DNA of 31,254 nucleotides from Proteobacteria bacterium SG_bin9 (GTDB lineage: Bacteria; Pseudomonadota; Alphaproteobacteria; Rhizobiales; Xanthobacteraceae), in the NCBI GenBank assembly GCA_002083525.1, contig LWDM01000055.1, positions 9,295-40,548 of the forward strand, written 5' to 3'. Position 1 is the first letter of the stretch, and every line of letters begins with the position of its first letter. The translations under genes were made by a program, and so were the position numbers. The notes below the pieces were generated by a model. That model ran no database searches and had not been told where the DNA came from. It saw only the letters and a list, made by a program, of their open reading frames with translations. This document shows, in pieces, positions 1 to 7,606 of this stretch.

Positions 1-21
1 ATAAACGGCATGAACCTCGAC

Positions 22-50
22 AACGGCCCCTTTGCGGGGCCGTTTGTTTG
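22..50 (+). terminator. Rho-independent terminator of a gene left of the window
   Basis: A perfect 9-bp stem (AACGGCCCC paired with GGGGCCGTT) with a 5-nt loop is followed by TGTTTG. The T-tract is weak but lies on the plus-strand side, so it probably ends a transcript entering from the left. Confidence 0.6.
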
Positions 51-247
51 TGCGCAGGTCCGGTCGTGATCAAGTCATCGAAACTTCACGGATGTTTGTG
101 TGCGAGCGGAATCGCGCGCCGCAATTGCACCACGAAGCATTGGCAAGTGGCGGCCGCCGGTCACATCAGGCTTTGTTAACCTGATCGCGCTTGGATCGGC
201 GAAGCCCAAACGCGTTACGCGAATCGCGCAGAGCCAGCCGAGACACC

Positions 248-1090
248 ATGACGACCGTGAATGATCTGCGCCCCTTTGCGGCGCTCCTGCTGCTGGGTCT
301 GGGAGCCATTACCGCACACGCAGAGGAAGCCAGCCCGCTGGCTCCGGCCGCTGATCCTGACCTGGATTGGACTGCGCTGCATTTCGACACGCTGACGCTT
401 CAGGAAATCCAGAGCAAGCAAGTGCGCCGCGGAACGCAGACCACGCCGGGCGGCAACGATGTATTCTGGTCATCGACGCCCAAGTCCAACGGCTCCGCCG
501 CCGTCACCGTCAAACGCTCCGTTTCGCCGTTCTGGGATGCGCGGATCGGCGCCGACATGTCGGTGGCACGCGACAATCCCGGCGCTTTCATGCAGAGCCG
601 GCCCGAGAACTATCAGCCTTGGGACAAGACCGAACGCTCGACCGGAACCGCATGGGCCGCGATGACGGCGCCCGGCGTCGGCGCGATCTGGGACAAGACG
701 GCGATCGAAGCGCGTGTCGATCCCTTCGCCGAGCGTAGCAAGGTCGGCACCTCGCTCAGCAAGTCGCTGCCGATCGATAACGACCAATACACCCTGACCC
801 TGCAGAACGGCTTCAATGTCCAGCAGCAAGGCTTCGTGCCGGGACTGCCCGGGCCGCGCCACACGGCGTCGACCTATGAGATGGACCGCTCCGCCAAGTT
901 CAGCATCAATCAGACCGGCACCAGTCTGATCGCGGGACAAACGCACTCGACGGCCGACGAGCGCTGGCTCGGCAAGTTCGGCGCGGAGCAAAAGCTGTTC
1001 GGCGACATCAACGTCACCGGCACGGTCAGCCAGACGCCGGAAGGCGTGCTCAACAAGAGCATCTCGGCGGGCTTCAAGCGCTCCTGGTAG
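248..1090 (+). CDS. Exported hypothetical protein, probable outer-membrane beta-structure protein
   Basis: 280 residues, family not recognised by name. The start at 248 is chosen because it puts a clear signal peptide at the N-terminus: a short polar start, a hydrophobic stretch rich in Leu, Ala and Gly, and an Ala-His-Ala cleavage site near residue 20. The longer reading from 191 would put 19 arginine-rich residues in front of it. The mature part has many alternating polar/hydrophobic segments (for example around TLTLQNGFNV and INVTGTVSQT) and ends in an aromatic residue (FKRSW), as beta-barrel proteins handled by the Bam complex often do. Barrel formation is inferred from this pattern. It has its own intergenic space on both sides and no evident operon partner. 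Only a weak ribosome binding site is visible. Confidence 0.7.
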   Translation: MTTVNDLRPFAALLLLGLGAITAHAEEASPLAPAADPDLDWTALHFDTLTLQEIQSKQVRRGTQTTPGGNDVFWSSTPKSNGSAAVTVKRSVSPFWDARIGADMSVARDNPGAFMQSRPENYQPWDKTERSTGTAWAAMTAPGVGAIWDKTAIEARVDPFAERSKVGTSLSKSLPIDNDQYTLTLQNGFNVQQQGFVPGLPGPRHTASTYEMDRSAKFSINQTGTSLIAGQTHSTADERWLGKFGAEQKLFGDINVTGTVSQTPEGVLNKSISAGFKRSW

Positions 1091-1255
1091 GCCGCGGACA
1101 TACCGCAGCGCAGGCATCTGTCCACACTCATTGAATCAGCTAGGCATCGCCGCCAATTGGCCGCGTTCCGGTCAAATTCGGCTGTCCACATGAGGCCGTG
1201 ACTTCGTCGTGCGGGGGACGCCGCGCTAACTCAAAAGCGAAACAGGGAAAAGCCG

Positions 1256-1678
1256 ATGAACTCGATCCTTTCGGGAAAAATTGAATCAACTGAGGACGAC
1301 ACCAACCTTGCCGCCGTATCGGAAGTCGAAGCCGGCATCCGGGATTTCGTTCGCAACGATATTGCCTATCTTCGCCGGCCGACCACTCCGGGCCTGATCC
1401 CTTCGGATCCTCCGGCGGACGCGCCGTCCGCGGAAGCCACGGTGAGCAATGTCAATTCGTTGATCCAGCGCGTTGCAGGAGCTTCATTGACGGAAATCGA
1501 GAAACTGATCACCGAACTCGAAACGTTGCGCGAGTTGCTTCATAACGAAGGCCAGCGCGTGCAGCGCGAGATTTCCGGTTACGCCCAGTTGAGTCAGGCT
1601 GCGATGAAATCGACCCGCATGATCGCGGACAATGTCGCGCAGTGGAAGCGCGCGGCCGAGACGATGCGCGACTCCTGA
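1256..1678 (+). CDS. Hypothetical cytoplasmic protein with predicted coiled coil
   Basis: 140 residues, no family recognised. There is no signal peptide or membrane segment. The N-terminal third is acidic and the middle is Pro/Ala-rich (about residues 42-62). The C-terminal half, about residues 70-135, looks like a long amphipathic helix or coiled coil (leucine-rich heptads around LTEIEKLITELETLRELL). A good ribosome binding site (AGGGAAAA) lies about 8 nt upstream of the ATG, which supports this start. Base composition is close to the neighbours. It stands alone between two intergenic regions. It could be a small structural or regulatory protein, but nothing in the sequence assigns a role. 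Confidence 0.75.
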   Translation: MNSILSGKIESTEDDTNLAAVSEVEAGIRDFVRNDIAYLRRPTTPGLIPSDPPADAPSAEATVSNVNSLIQRVAGASLTEIEKLITELETLRELLHNEGQRVQREISGYAQLSQAAMKSTRMIADNVAQWKRAAETMRDS

Positions 1679-1888
1679 TCGAGGCCGCTCCGGATCTGAT
1701 CCGGGCGGAGCCGCTCAGGGACATCACGCCTGGACGCCGGAGCAAGAAGGCGTCGGACCTCGATTCGATCTAGAGCGAATCCAGGTTTGGCGCCTTCGCA
1801 CGCTCAGCCACAATTTGAACCAAATGCTGCACGCCTGCGACCAACCGGGAACGCTGCCTCAGGGCAGCGGACTTTTTCGCGGGGACAA

Positions 1889-2029
1889 ATGTCAAAAACC
1901 GTCAAGCCGAACACCCCGGACCCGATCGAGGTCCGTTCCGCTCGCCAGAATATGTTGAGCATCATCGTCCGCTTCGTCGTCACCCTCGCCGTGATCATCA
2001 CCATTCTGGCGCTGGCCTGGAGTCGCTGA
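1889..2029 (+). CDS. Small single-pass membrane protein
   Basis: 46 residues. The first 20 are polar (MSKTVKPNTP and on), then a Val/Ile/Leu-rich transmembrane helix runs from about residue 23 to 43 and the chain ends in Trp-Ser-Arg. The ATG at 1889 is preceded by GGGGAC at suitable distance. An in-frame start 34 codons earlier would add a low-complexity segment and has no better ribosome binding site. The family is not recognised. Polar head, one helix and a short charged tail suggest an inner-membrane micropeptide that may associate with a larger complex, which is inference. It is convergent with the small gene on the other strand at 2127-2276. Confidence 0.6.
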   Translation: MSKTVKPNTPDPIEVRSARQNMLSIIVRFVVTLAVIITILALAWSR

Positions 2030-2065
2030 CGCGCTCACAGCACCCCGCACACCATCTCCGCAACA

Positions 2066-2101
2066 ACAAAAAAAACGCGGAGCCGAAGGGCGTCCGCGTT
2101 T
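2066..2101 (-). terminator. Strong intrinsic terminator for the small gene at 2127-2276
   Basis: Read on the minus strand, a 9-bp perfect stem (AAACGCGGA with TCCGCGTTT, plus an inner GCC/GGC pairing) is followed directly by an eight-base T run and more T-rich sequence. It lies about 25 bp past the stop of the minus-strand small gene, which supports that gene being transcribed. Confidence 0.85.
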
Positions 2102-2126
2102 CAGGCGTGTGGCGAGCGCAATCGCC

Positions 2127-2276
2127 TTAGCGCGGGCTGGCGTAGGCGCTCGTGCTGTCGAGCGCGAAGCGGCCGTCGGCATGGCTCTTAACCACGAAGC
2201 CGCACGCCATGACCACCGCCAGCGTCACCGACGCGAAAACGTAGCCCACGAATTTCAGTCCGGTGCGGTCAGCCAT
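2127..2276 (-). CDS. Small single-pass membrane protein (49 aa)
   Basis: Reading frame of 49 residues starting MADRTGLKFVGYVF and ending SAYASPR. Residues about 9-30 form a hydrophobic helix, and the C-terminal part (KSHADGRFALDS) is polar and probably on the far side of the membrane. An in-frame ATG three codons upstream (2285) is an alternative start; GGATGA precedes the chosen ATG. From memory, similar small proteins recur in Bradyrhizobium-group genomes as conserved hypotheticals without assigned function. The reality of the gene is supported by the strong terminator just downstream at 2066-2101. No cistron is coupled to it. Confidence 0.7.
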   Translation of the reverse strand: MADRTGLKFVGYVFASVTLAVVMACGFVVKSHADGRFALDSTSAYASPR

Positions 2277-2413
2277 GGTCGTCATCCAATATCAGGGGTC
2301 TTCGCGCGCCAAGACGCAAAGCCCATATCCTCATGTTCGGGATACAAGTAGGTCGCGGGAAACGCCGTTTCGGTTCAAACGCGGAAGAACCAATCTTGTT
2401 CCGGCCCCGATCG

Positions 2414-2917
2414 TCAGGCGCCTGGCCCCCTCCGGGGCGCGAACGCTGTCGCCATGAACGAATAGACCAGCTCGCCGTGCTGATTGGTGCCGGTGTTGAG
2501 GACCTGCACAATCCCCCATTCCGGCCGCGAGGCGGAGGTCCGCAGCGACGTGACCTCCGAAGCGAAGCTGATGGTATCGCCGGCCATCACCGGCTTGATC
2601 CACTTCAGATCCTTGAAGCCTGGTGAGGGGCCCCAGACCGGAGTCTTTTCACCGCGCGCAGCCATCTCACGCAAAGTGCGCTGGCCATCCAGCACCATCA
2701 GCTTCATGCAGATCGAGCCGACGTGCCAACCCGATGCGCACAATCCGCCGAACAGCGAATTGCGGCCACCTTCCTCGCTCAGATGAAACGGCTGCGGATC
2801 GAACTTCGTCGCAAACGCGATGATGTCGTCGGCCGTGAAGGTGTAGGAACCGACATCACGCTTGGCGCCAATCTGCATGTCCTCGAAATAGCTGCGGCTC
2901 ATGACGGGCTCTTTCAT
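2414..2917 (-). CDS. MaoC-family (R)-hydratase-like hotdog protein, second of a pair
   Basis: 167 residues, normal for a single-hotdog MaoC dehydratase. Members hydrate trans-2-enoyl-CoA or related CoA thioesters, often in fatty-acid, polyhydroxyalkanoate or branched-chain acyl metabolism. The hydratase signature D-x-x-P-x-H is seen as FDPQPFH at about residues 39-45, and the GLCASGWH segment after it matches the family. The start ATG at 2917 overlaps the TGA of the upstream MaoC gene as ATGA, and GGGGGT lies just upstream, so the two are translationally coupled. The pair probably works together as a heteromer or on linked substrates, which is inference. The substrate cannot be named from sequence. 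Confidence 0.88.
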   Translation of the reverse strand: MKEPVMSRSYFEDMQIGAKRDVGSYTFTADDIIAFATKFDPQPFHLSEEGGRNSLFGGLCASGWHVGSICMKLMVLDGQRTLREMAARGEKTPVWGPSPGFKDLKWIKPVMAGDTISFASEVTSLRTSASRPEWGIVQVLNTGTNQHGELVYSFMATAFAPRRGPGA

Positions 2918-3363
2918 GATACCCCCGCCTTCCGCCGGACCATCATCGGACATTGCGCCGACATCAGCGTTTCGCCCTTTGCATTCTTGATCACGTAGTC
3001 GAACGTCACGAAGCCCATCTCGGGCCGGCTGTTCGACACACGCTTCTCGACCACCGTGACGTCGAGCGTCAGGTCGTCGCCGGGACGCAGCGGCGACATC
3101 CAGCGCACCTCGTTCATGCCCGGCGCGCCGAGCGAGGCCGTGCGATTGATGAAGCCGTCGCAGATCATGCGCATCATCAGCGAGCAGAGATGCCAGCCCG
3201 AGCCCGACAGGCCCCTGAGCATCGACTTGTTCGCCGCCTCGTCGTCGAGGTGCATCGGCTGCGGGTCGTACTCTTTGGCGAATTCGATGATCTCGTCGCG
3301 ACTGACGTGACGCGGGCCGAACGTGCCGAAATGGCCTGGGGAAAAATCTTCGAAAGTGAGCAT
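2914..3363 (-). CDS. MaoC-family (R)-hydratase-like hotdog protein, first of a pair
   Basis: 149 residues, starting MLTFEDFSPGHF. The hydratase signature is YDPQPMH at about residues 35-41, followed by GLSGSGWH as in its partner. Both proteins thus keep the Asp and His used for catalysis in this family, unlike two-domain hydratases in which one half is degenerate. The start at 3363 fits family starts; an in-frame extension to 3432 has no visible ribosome binding site and no family similarity. The 3' end overlaps the next gene by 4 nt. The two proteins are clearly homologous and look like an old tandem duplication. A role in acyl-CoA or mesaconyl-type hydration is possible but not shown. Confidence 0.87.
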   Translation of the reverse strand: MLTFEDFSPGHFGTFGPRHVSRDEIIEFAKEYDPQPMHLDDEAANKSMLRGLSGSGWHLCSLMMRMICDGFINRTASLGAPGMNEVRWMSPLRPGDDLTLDVTVVEKRVSNSRPEMGFVTFDYVIKNAKGETLMSAQCPMMVRRKAGVS

Positions 3364-3529
3364 GATACGAGGTGTTGGAGAGAAACTGCTGGCGTGAAGC
3401 CCGATTGTGGCCGCTATTGGAGACGATCTCAAGCTGGGTTGATGCAGAGCTCAGCCGCAAACTTGCGCAACACGAAGGTTGCGCGCTAATGGCTGGTTGC
3501 ACACGTCTGCAAAGCGCCGGGAGCAAACG

Positions 3530-3829
3530 ATGTTGGAATTCCGCGACCTCTTCCAGTGGGACCGCTTCATCACCCCGACGGTGATCAAGACCTTCTACTG
3601 GTTGGTGATCATTCTCATCACCCTGTTCGGATTGTCGGGCGTGTTCTCGGGGCTCGCGCTGATGGCGATCAGCCCGTTCACCGGATTCCTGATGGTGCTG
3701 TCGAGCATCGCCGGCGTCGTCGTCGGAATCATCTTCGCGCGCATCGCCGCGGAGTTCATCCTGATCGTCTTCCGCATCAACGAGCACCTCGGCGCGATCC
3801 GCGACCAAGGCATGCATCACCCGCAGTAA
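3530..3829 (+). CDS. DUF4282 family small membrane protein
   Basis: 99 residues. The start MLEFRDLFQWDRFITP followed by two hydrophobic helices (about residues 20-44 and 48-72) and the segment ARIAAEFILIVFRINEHL matches the DUF4282 family as remembered. Family function is unknown; members are inner-membrane proteins of about 80-120 residues. The ATG at 3530 is preceded by GGGAGC. A start at 3479 in the same frame would add 17 polar residues and is less likely. The gene is convergent with ychF, with only 6 bp between the stops. Confidence 0.85.
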   Translation: MLEFRDLFQWDRFITPTVIKTFYWLVIILITLFGLSGVFSGLALMAISPFTGFLMVLSSIAGVVVGIIFARIAAEFILIVFRINEHLGAIRDQGMHHPQ

Positions 3830-3835
3830 GAGGCG

Positions 3836-4933
3836 TCAGGTATTGAAACGGAAATGCATCACGTCGCCGTCGGCAACGATGTATTCCTTGCCTTCGAGCC
3901 GCAGCTTGCCGGCATCGCGCGCGCCGGCTTCGCCGTTCAGCGAGACATAATCCGGGTAGGCGATCGTCTCGGCGCGGATGAAGCCCTTCTCGAAGTCGGT
4001 GTGGATCACACCGGCAGCCGCGGGCGCCTTGGTGCCCTTGGTGATGGTCCAGGCCCGCGCTTCCTTCGGACCGACTGTGAAATACGTGATCAGATGCAGC
4101 AGGTCGTAACCGGCGCGGATCAGCCGGTCGAGGCCGGCCTCTTCGAGGCCCAGCGTATCGAGGAAGTCGACGCGCTCCTCGCGTGAGAGCGTCGCGATTT
4201 CGGACTCGATCTTGGCCGAGATGACGACCGATCCCGCGCCTTCCTTGGCCGCGTGTTCGGCCACCTGCTTCGAGAAATTGTTGCCGTCTTTGGCGGAGCC
4301 TTCCTCGACGTTGCAGACGTAAAGAACCGGCTTCGAGGTCAGCAAGCCGAGCATGCCGAAGGCGCGCTCCTCTTCCGGCTTGCGCTCCAACGCACGCGCC
4401 GGCTTGCCGTCGCGCAACAGCTTCAACGAACGCTCGACCAGTTCGAGCTGTTCCTTCGCGTCCTTGTCGTTGCCCTTGGCCTTCTTGGTCAGGTTGTCGA
4501 CGCGCTTCTCGAGGCTGTCGAGATCGGCGAGCATCAGCTCGGTCTCGATGGTCTCGATGTCGGCGAGCGGCGCGATCTTGCCTTCGACGTGGGTGATGTC
4601 GGAATCTTCAAAGCAACGCACCACATGCGCGATGGCATCGACTTCGCGGATCGTTGCGAGGAACTGGTTGCCGAGGCCTTCGCCCTGGGATGCACCCTTC
4701 ACGAGGCCGGCGATGTCGACGAACGTCAGCCTTGTCGGGATGATCTGCGCGGACTTGGCGATTGCCGAAAGCTTGTCCAGCCGCGGATCCGGAACCGCAA
4801 CCTCGCCGACGTTCGGCTCGATCGTGCAGAACGGATAGTTCGCCGCCTGCGCCGCAGCGGTTTCCGTCAGTGCATTGAACAGCGTCGACTTGCCGACGTT
4901 CGGCAGACCGACGATCCCGCATTTGAATCCCAT
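3836..4933 (-). CDS. ychF: Ribosome-associated redox-responsive ATPase/GTPase YchF (OLA1 family)
   Basis: 365 residues, full length for YchF. The G1 P-loop is GLPNVGKST at residues 9-17, the switch II region DIAGLVKGASQGEGLG starts at 73, and the altered G4 motif NVEE at 208-211 is the hallmark that gives this family ATP rather than GTP preference. A helical coiled-coil insert (about 130-190) and a C-terminal TGS domain (about 280-363) follow. YchF binds ribosomes and acts in translation and stress responses. It is the last gene of rplY-pth-ychF on the minus strand, 25 bp after pth, which fits a shared transcript. Confidence 0.97.
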   Translation of the reverse strand: MGFKCGIVGLPNVGKSTLFNALTETAAAQAANYPFCTIEPNVGEVAVPDPRLDKLSAIAKSAQIIPTRLTFVDIAGLVKGASQGEGLGNQFLATIREVDAIAHVVRCFEDSDITHVEGKIAPLADIETIETELMLADLDSLEKRVDNLTKKAKGNDKDAKEQLELVERSLKLLRDGKPARALERKPEEERAFGMLGLLTSKPVLYVCNVEEGSAKDGNNFSKQVAEHAAKEGAGSVVISAKIESEIATLSREERVDFLDTLGLEEAGLDRLIRAGYDLLHLITYFTVGPKEARAWTITKGTKAPAAAGVIHTDFEKGFIRAETIAYPDYVSLNGEAGARDAGKLRLEGKEYIVADGDVMHFRFNT

Positions 4934-4958
4934 CGCTCAATCCTTGCGAAGCCCGGCG

Positions 4959-5561
4959 TCAGTTGCCATTCGCTTCGTCCTTGCCGATGCCTTTGGCTTC
5001 CAGAGCCAAATGCACCTTGTTCTGAAAACTTGAATCGCGTCCGTCCGCCAGCATGCCGGCATTGTCCGCGATCGCATCGAGCATCGTCTCGACCCAGAGC
5101 TGTTCGCTCTTGGCGAAGTCGTTCAGCACGTGGGCGTGCACCAGTTCCTTGACGCCCGGATGACCGACGCCGATACGCACCCGGCGATACTCGTTGCCGA
5201 CATGCGCCGAGATCGACCGCAAGCCGTTGTGGCCGGCGATGCCGCCGCCGACCTTTACCCGCAGCTTCGCTGCCGGCAGTTCGATCTCGTCATGGAACAC
5301 GGCGATCGCATCGACGCCGAGCTTGAAGAAATTGGCAGCCTCGCCAACGGCGCGGCCGGACTCGTTCATGTAGGTCGCCGGCTTCAGCAAGATGACCTTC
5401 TCGCCGTCGATCGTGCCTTCGGAGGTCTCCCCCTGAAAACGACGGCGCCACGGTGCGAAACCGTGACGCCGTGCAATCGCGTCCACTGCGAGGAAACCGA
5501 TATTGTGGCGGTTGTGCGCGTACTTCGAACCGGGATTGCCCAGGCCGACGAACAAACGCAT
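4959..5561 (-). CDS. pth: Peptidyl-tRNA hydrolase
   Basis: 200 residues, normal for bacterial Pth. The enzyme releases tRNA from peptidyl-tRNAs that drop off the ribosome. The N-terminal FVGLGNPG signature, Asn9, catalytic His19 (RHNIGF), Asn66 (YMNESG), Asp91 (FHDEIELP) and Asn112 (GGGIAGHNGL) are all present, so the active site is intact. The gene lies 21 bp downstream of rplY and 25 bp upstream of ychF, in a conserved translation cluster. The C-terminal 20 residues are polar and variable, as in relatives. Confidence 0.97.
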   Translation of the reverse strand: MRLFVGLGNPGSKYAHNRHNIGFLAVDAIARRHGFAPWRRRFQGETSEGTIDGEKVILLKPATYMNESGRAVGEAANFFKLGVDAIAVFHDEIELPAAKLRVKVGGGIAGHNGLRSISAHVGNEYRRVRIGVGHPGVKELVHAHVLNDFAKSEQLWVETMLDAIADNAGMLADGRDSSFQNKVHLALEAKGIGKDEANGN

Positions 5562-5582
5562 GACCCCACCGCTTCTCCCGGC

Positions 5583-6317
5583 TTACTTCTTCTTGTCGCC
5601 GTCGGCCGGAGCCTTGGCGGCGGCAGCACCAGCCGCGGGAGCCGCAGCACCGGCTGCAGGCGCAGCAGCGCCCGCCGCAGGAGCAGCACCGGCCGCAGGC
5701 GCAGCAGCGCCACCGGCAGCCGCCGCAGCAGCAGCCTTCTGCTCTTCGGCGTAGCCCGACGGCGGCACGATAGTGACGAGCGTCGCATCCGGACGCGACA
5801 GCGACTTCACGCCCTTCGGCAGAGTCACGTCGGTCAGGTGCAGTGAGTGGTTGATTTCGAGCTTGGCAACGTCCGCCTCGATGTACTGCGGAATGTTGTC
5901 GACCGGACACTCGAGATCGATGGTGTGAGTGACGATGTTCACCGTGCCGCCGCGCTTGATACCGGGCGAGGTTTCGGCGTTGATCACGTGCAGCGGAACG
6001 CTGACGCGGATGGTCGCGCCTTCACCGAGCCGCAGGAAGTCGACGTGGACCGGGAAGTCGCGCACCGGATCGAGCGCGAAGTCGCGCGGAATCACGCGGT
6101 GCTTCTTGCCATCGAGTTCGATGTCGAACAGCGTGGTCAGGAAGCGGCCGGCGAAGATACGCTGACGCAGTTCCTTGTCGTCGACCGAGATGGTCAGCGG
6201 GGGCTGGTTGTTGCCATAGATCACGGCCGGGACACGGCCTTCGCGACGTTCAGCCCGAGCGGCCCCCTTGCCGGCCTTCGGACGTGCGGTCGCCTTCAAT
6301 TCCTTGACGGTCGCCAT
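5583..6317 (-). CDS. rplY: 50S ribosomal protein L25 (general stress protein Ctc type) with Ala/Pro-rich tail
   Basis: 244 residues. The N-terminal 5S-rRNA-binding L25 domain (about 1-95, with EGRVPAVIYG at 26-35) is followed by the beta-rich TL5/Ctc C-terminal domain (about 100-193). A low-complexity tail from about residue 194 to 244 is built of Gly-Ala-Ala-Ala-Pro-Ala-Ala repeats and ends in DGDKKK. The two-domain form is the usual alphaproteobacterial type; the tail is variable even among relatives. AAGGAC lies about 9 nt upstream of the ATG. A strong hairpin sits only 28 bp upstream of the start (6345-6367). It heads rplY-pth-ychF. Confidence 0.96.
   Translation of the reverse strand: MATVKELKATARPKAGKGAARAERREGRVPAVIYGNNQPPLTISVDDKELRQRIFAGRFLTTLFDIELDGKKHRVIPRDFALDPVRDFPVHVDFLRLGEGATIRVSVPLHVINAETSPGIKRGGTVNIVTHTIDLECPVDNIPQYIEADVAKLEINHSLHLTDVTLPKGVKSLSRPDATLVTIVPPSGYAEEQKAAAAAAAGGAAAPAAGAAPAAGAAAPAAGAAAPAAGAAAAKAPADGDKKK
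5607..5738 (-). repeat. In-gene tandem repeat coding the Ala/Pro tail of L25
   Basis: About 130 bp of imperfect direct repeats with a period near 21 bp encode repeated GAAAPAA units within rplY. Such repeats change length easily by slippage in whole seven-codon steps without breaking the reading frame. Confidence 0.8.
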
Positions 6318-6344
6318 TGGTTAAGTCCTTGTTTTGTAAAAGTT

Positions 6345-6367
6345 AAAAGGCCGCAACGCGGCCTTTT
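6345..6367 (-). terminator. Hairpin upstream of rplY: terminator or leader attenuator
   Basis: A perfect 10-bp inverted repeat (AAAAGGCCGC with GCGGCCTTTT, 3-nt loop) with T-rich sequence after it on the minus strand (TTTTAACTTTTAC). It lies 117 bp past the TetR gene stop and 28 bp before the rplY ATG. It may end the TetR transcript. If the rplY promoter lies upstream of it, it would sit in the rplY leader and could attenuate. Confidence 0.65.
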
Positions 6368-6483
6368 CCATCATTCGCGGCAAGCCTCCAGGGGTGCGGG
6401 GGCCGCGAACGTGGCGGCTTATTAGCGGCAAAGCCTCGGAAACACAAGGAAAGACGGGAGAAATCGCTGCTGCCGGAAAGCGC

Positions 6484-7092
6484 TTACGGCCGGCCGGATT
6501 CGGGGCCCAAACGGCTCGCACCGGCGGCGATCAGCGCCACCGCATCGGCCTTCGAGCGCGCCCGCAACGCGCCCGCGACGTAGAGGCCGACCATGCCGTG
6601 CGCGAGACCCCAGATCTGCAGCACCGCCGTCTTGATTGCATCCTCGCTCGCCTTGCCGTCACGCAGAGCCGCCGCGGCCGCCTTCACCACCCGCCGCAGC
6701 GGCGGGCCAATGCCGTCCTCGCGGCGGAATTGCTCACGCAGCGGCAAAGCAAACATCAGCATGTACAGGTTGGTCTCATCGACAGCGAAGCGAGCGTAGG
6801 CGGCAGCCAGCTGCTCAGCACGATTGCCGACCCCCGCAGTGCCAACCTCCTCCAGCCGTTCGGCAAGTTCGGCAAACCCGATTGCAGCAACCTCGAACTG
6901 CAAATCTTCCAGCGACGCGAAGTGGCGATAGAGCGCGCGATGATTGACGCCGATCTGCTCGGCGACGCCGCGCAGCGTCAGCGATTGATGACCTAACGCA
7001 TCAACCATCGCACGCGCGGCCGCGATCGCGGCACGCCGCGTATCGCCGTGGTGAAACGACTCCCGTTCCGCAGCCGCAGCAGGCTTTCGCAT
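6484..7092 (-). CDS. TetR/AcrR family transcriptional regulator
   Basis: 202 residues. The N-terminal helix-turn-helix domain is at about residues 16-62 (TLRGVAEQIGVNHRALYRHFASLEDL), matching the TetR consensus including the YxHF turn. The rest is a helical ligand-binding domain containing the segment IWGLAHGMVGLYV, typical of the WHG-type C-terminal domain. It is a DNA-binding repressor whose inducer is unknown. It lies 12 bp after the DUF4442 hotdog gene on the same strand, so the two form an operon. A perfect 21-bp palindrome at the head of that operon is the best candidate operator, implying autoregulation. Acyl-CoA or fatty-acid effectors are plausible given the partner enzyme, but this is inference. 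Confidence 0.92.
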   Translation of the reverse strand: MRKPAAAAERESFHHGDTRRAAIAAARAMVDALGHQSLTLRGVAEQIGVNHRALYRHFASLEDLQFEVAAIGFAELAERLEEVGTAGVGNRAEQLAAAYARFAVDETNLYMLMFALPLREQFRREDGIGPPLRRVVKAAAAALRDGKASEDAIKTAVLQIWGLAHGMVGLYVAGALRARSKADAVALIAAGASRLGPESGRP

Positions 7093-7104
7093 CAGGCCGC
7101 CTCT

Positions 7105-7605
7105 TCAGGCCGCTTTGGCGCGCTTCATCGAGACGTGCCAGCTCACCGTCATCTCGGCGACGCGCGTGCCGGCTTCGTCGAACATCGCGATCTCGACGGG
7201 AAAGCGGACCTTGCCGTCCGACATGATGCCCGCAAGCAAGCCGTCGACATCGCCGCCGATCGCCGCCTCGGCGCGGATCGGGCCGTGCGCGACGGCGAGA
7301 TAGCGGATCGACGCTTCGGCCGCCACCGGGCGGATCTCGAACAGCATCGACGCGAACGCACCCGCCATCGCTCCGCCCGATGCGGTCTCGCCAAGCGCGA
7401 ACAGCGCGCCTGCGTGCTGGCTGCCGATGTGGTTCATCCCCTGCTCGCGCGACGGCAGGTGCGCGCGCGCGCGGCCCTTGTCGATCGAGACGATCTCGAC
7501 GCCGACATGTTTGGCAAAGGGAACGGAGCCGCCAAGCTGGCGGCGGATCAGGTCGTAGGTCATGCGCGGGGCCACCTTCGTGAGTAATTTGAGCGGAAGC
7601 TTCAT
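7105..7605 (-). CDS. DUF4442 hotdog-fold protein, probable acyl-CoA thioesterase
   Basis: 166 residues from the ATG at 7605 (MKLPLKLLTKVAPRM). The hotdog core includes HIGSQHAGALFALGETASGG at about residues 59-78, the helix and loop that usually carry the catalytic residues in PaaI/YiiD-like thioesterases. In-frame ATGs at 7617 and 7626 lie inside the palindrome at 7607-7627. The chosen ATG has GGAG 6 nt upstream, within the right arm of that palindrome. The product is a probable cytoplasmic thioesterase of unknown substrate. It is the first gene of an operon with the TetR regulator, whose start is 12 bp downstream. Confidence 0.85.
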   Translation of the reverse strand: MKLPLKLLTKVAPRMTYDLIRRQLGGSVPFAKHVGVEIVSIDKGRARAHLPSREQGMNHIGSQHAGALFALGETASGGAMAGAFASMLFEIRPVAAEASIRYLAVAHGPIRAEAAIGGDVDGLLAGIMSDGKVRFPVEIAMFDEAGTRVAEMTVSWHVSMKRAKAA

Positions 7606-7606
7606 G

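Noticed and set aside
1690..1712. Terminator after the hypothetical gene at 1256-1678
   Set aside because: CCGGATC and GATCCGG form a symmetrical element, but the loop is one base, there is no T tract and alternative pairings compete.
2414..3820. Single 468-residue minus-strand protein
   Set aside because: Only the last 167 residues resemble a family (MaoC). The upstream part is a shadow frame under the first MaoC gene and the DUF4282 gene, and a good start with ATGA overlap exists at 2917.
4253..5152. 299-residue plus-strand ORF opposite ychF and the end of pth
   Set aside because: Antisense shadow; ychF and pth are certain and explain the codon pattern.
5600..5740. CRISPR-like short repeats
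   Set aside because: The repeats are contiguous, imperfect and in frame with rplY; there are no spacers. They encode the Ala/Pro tail of L25.
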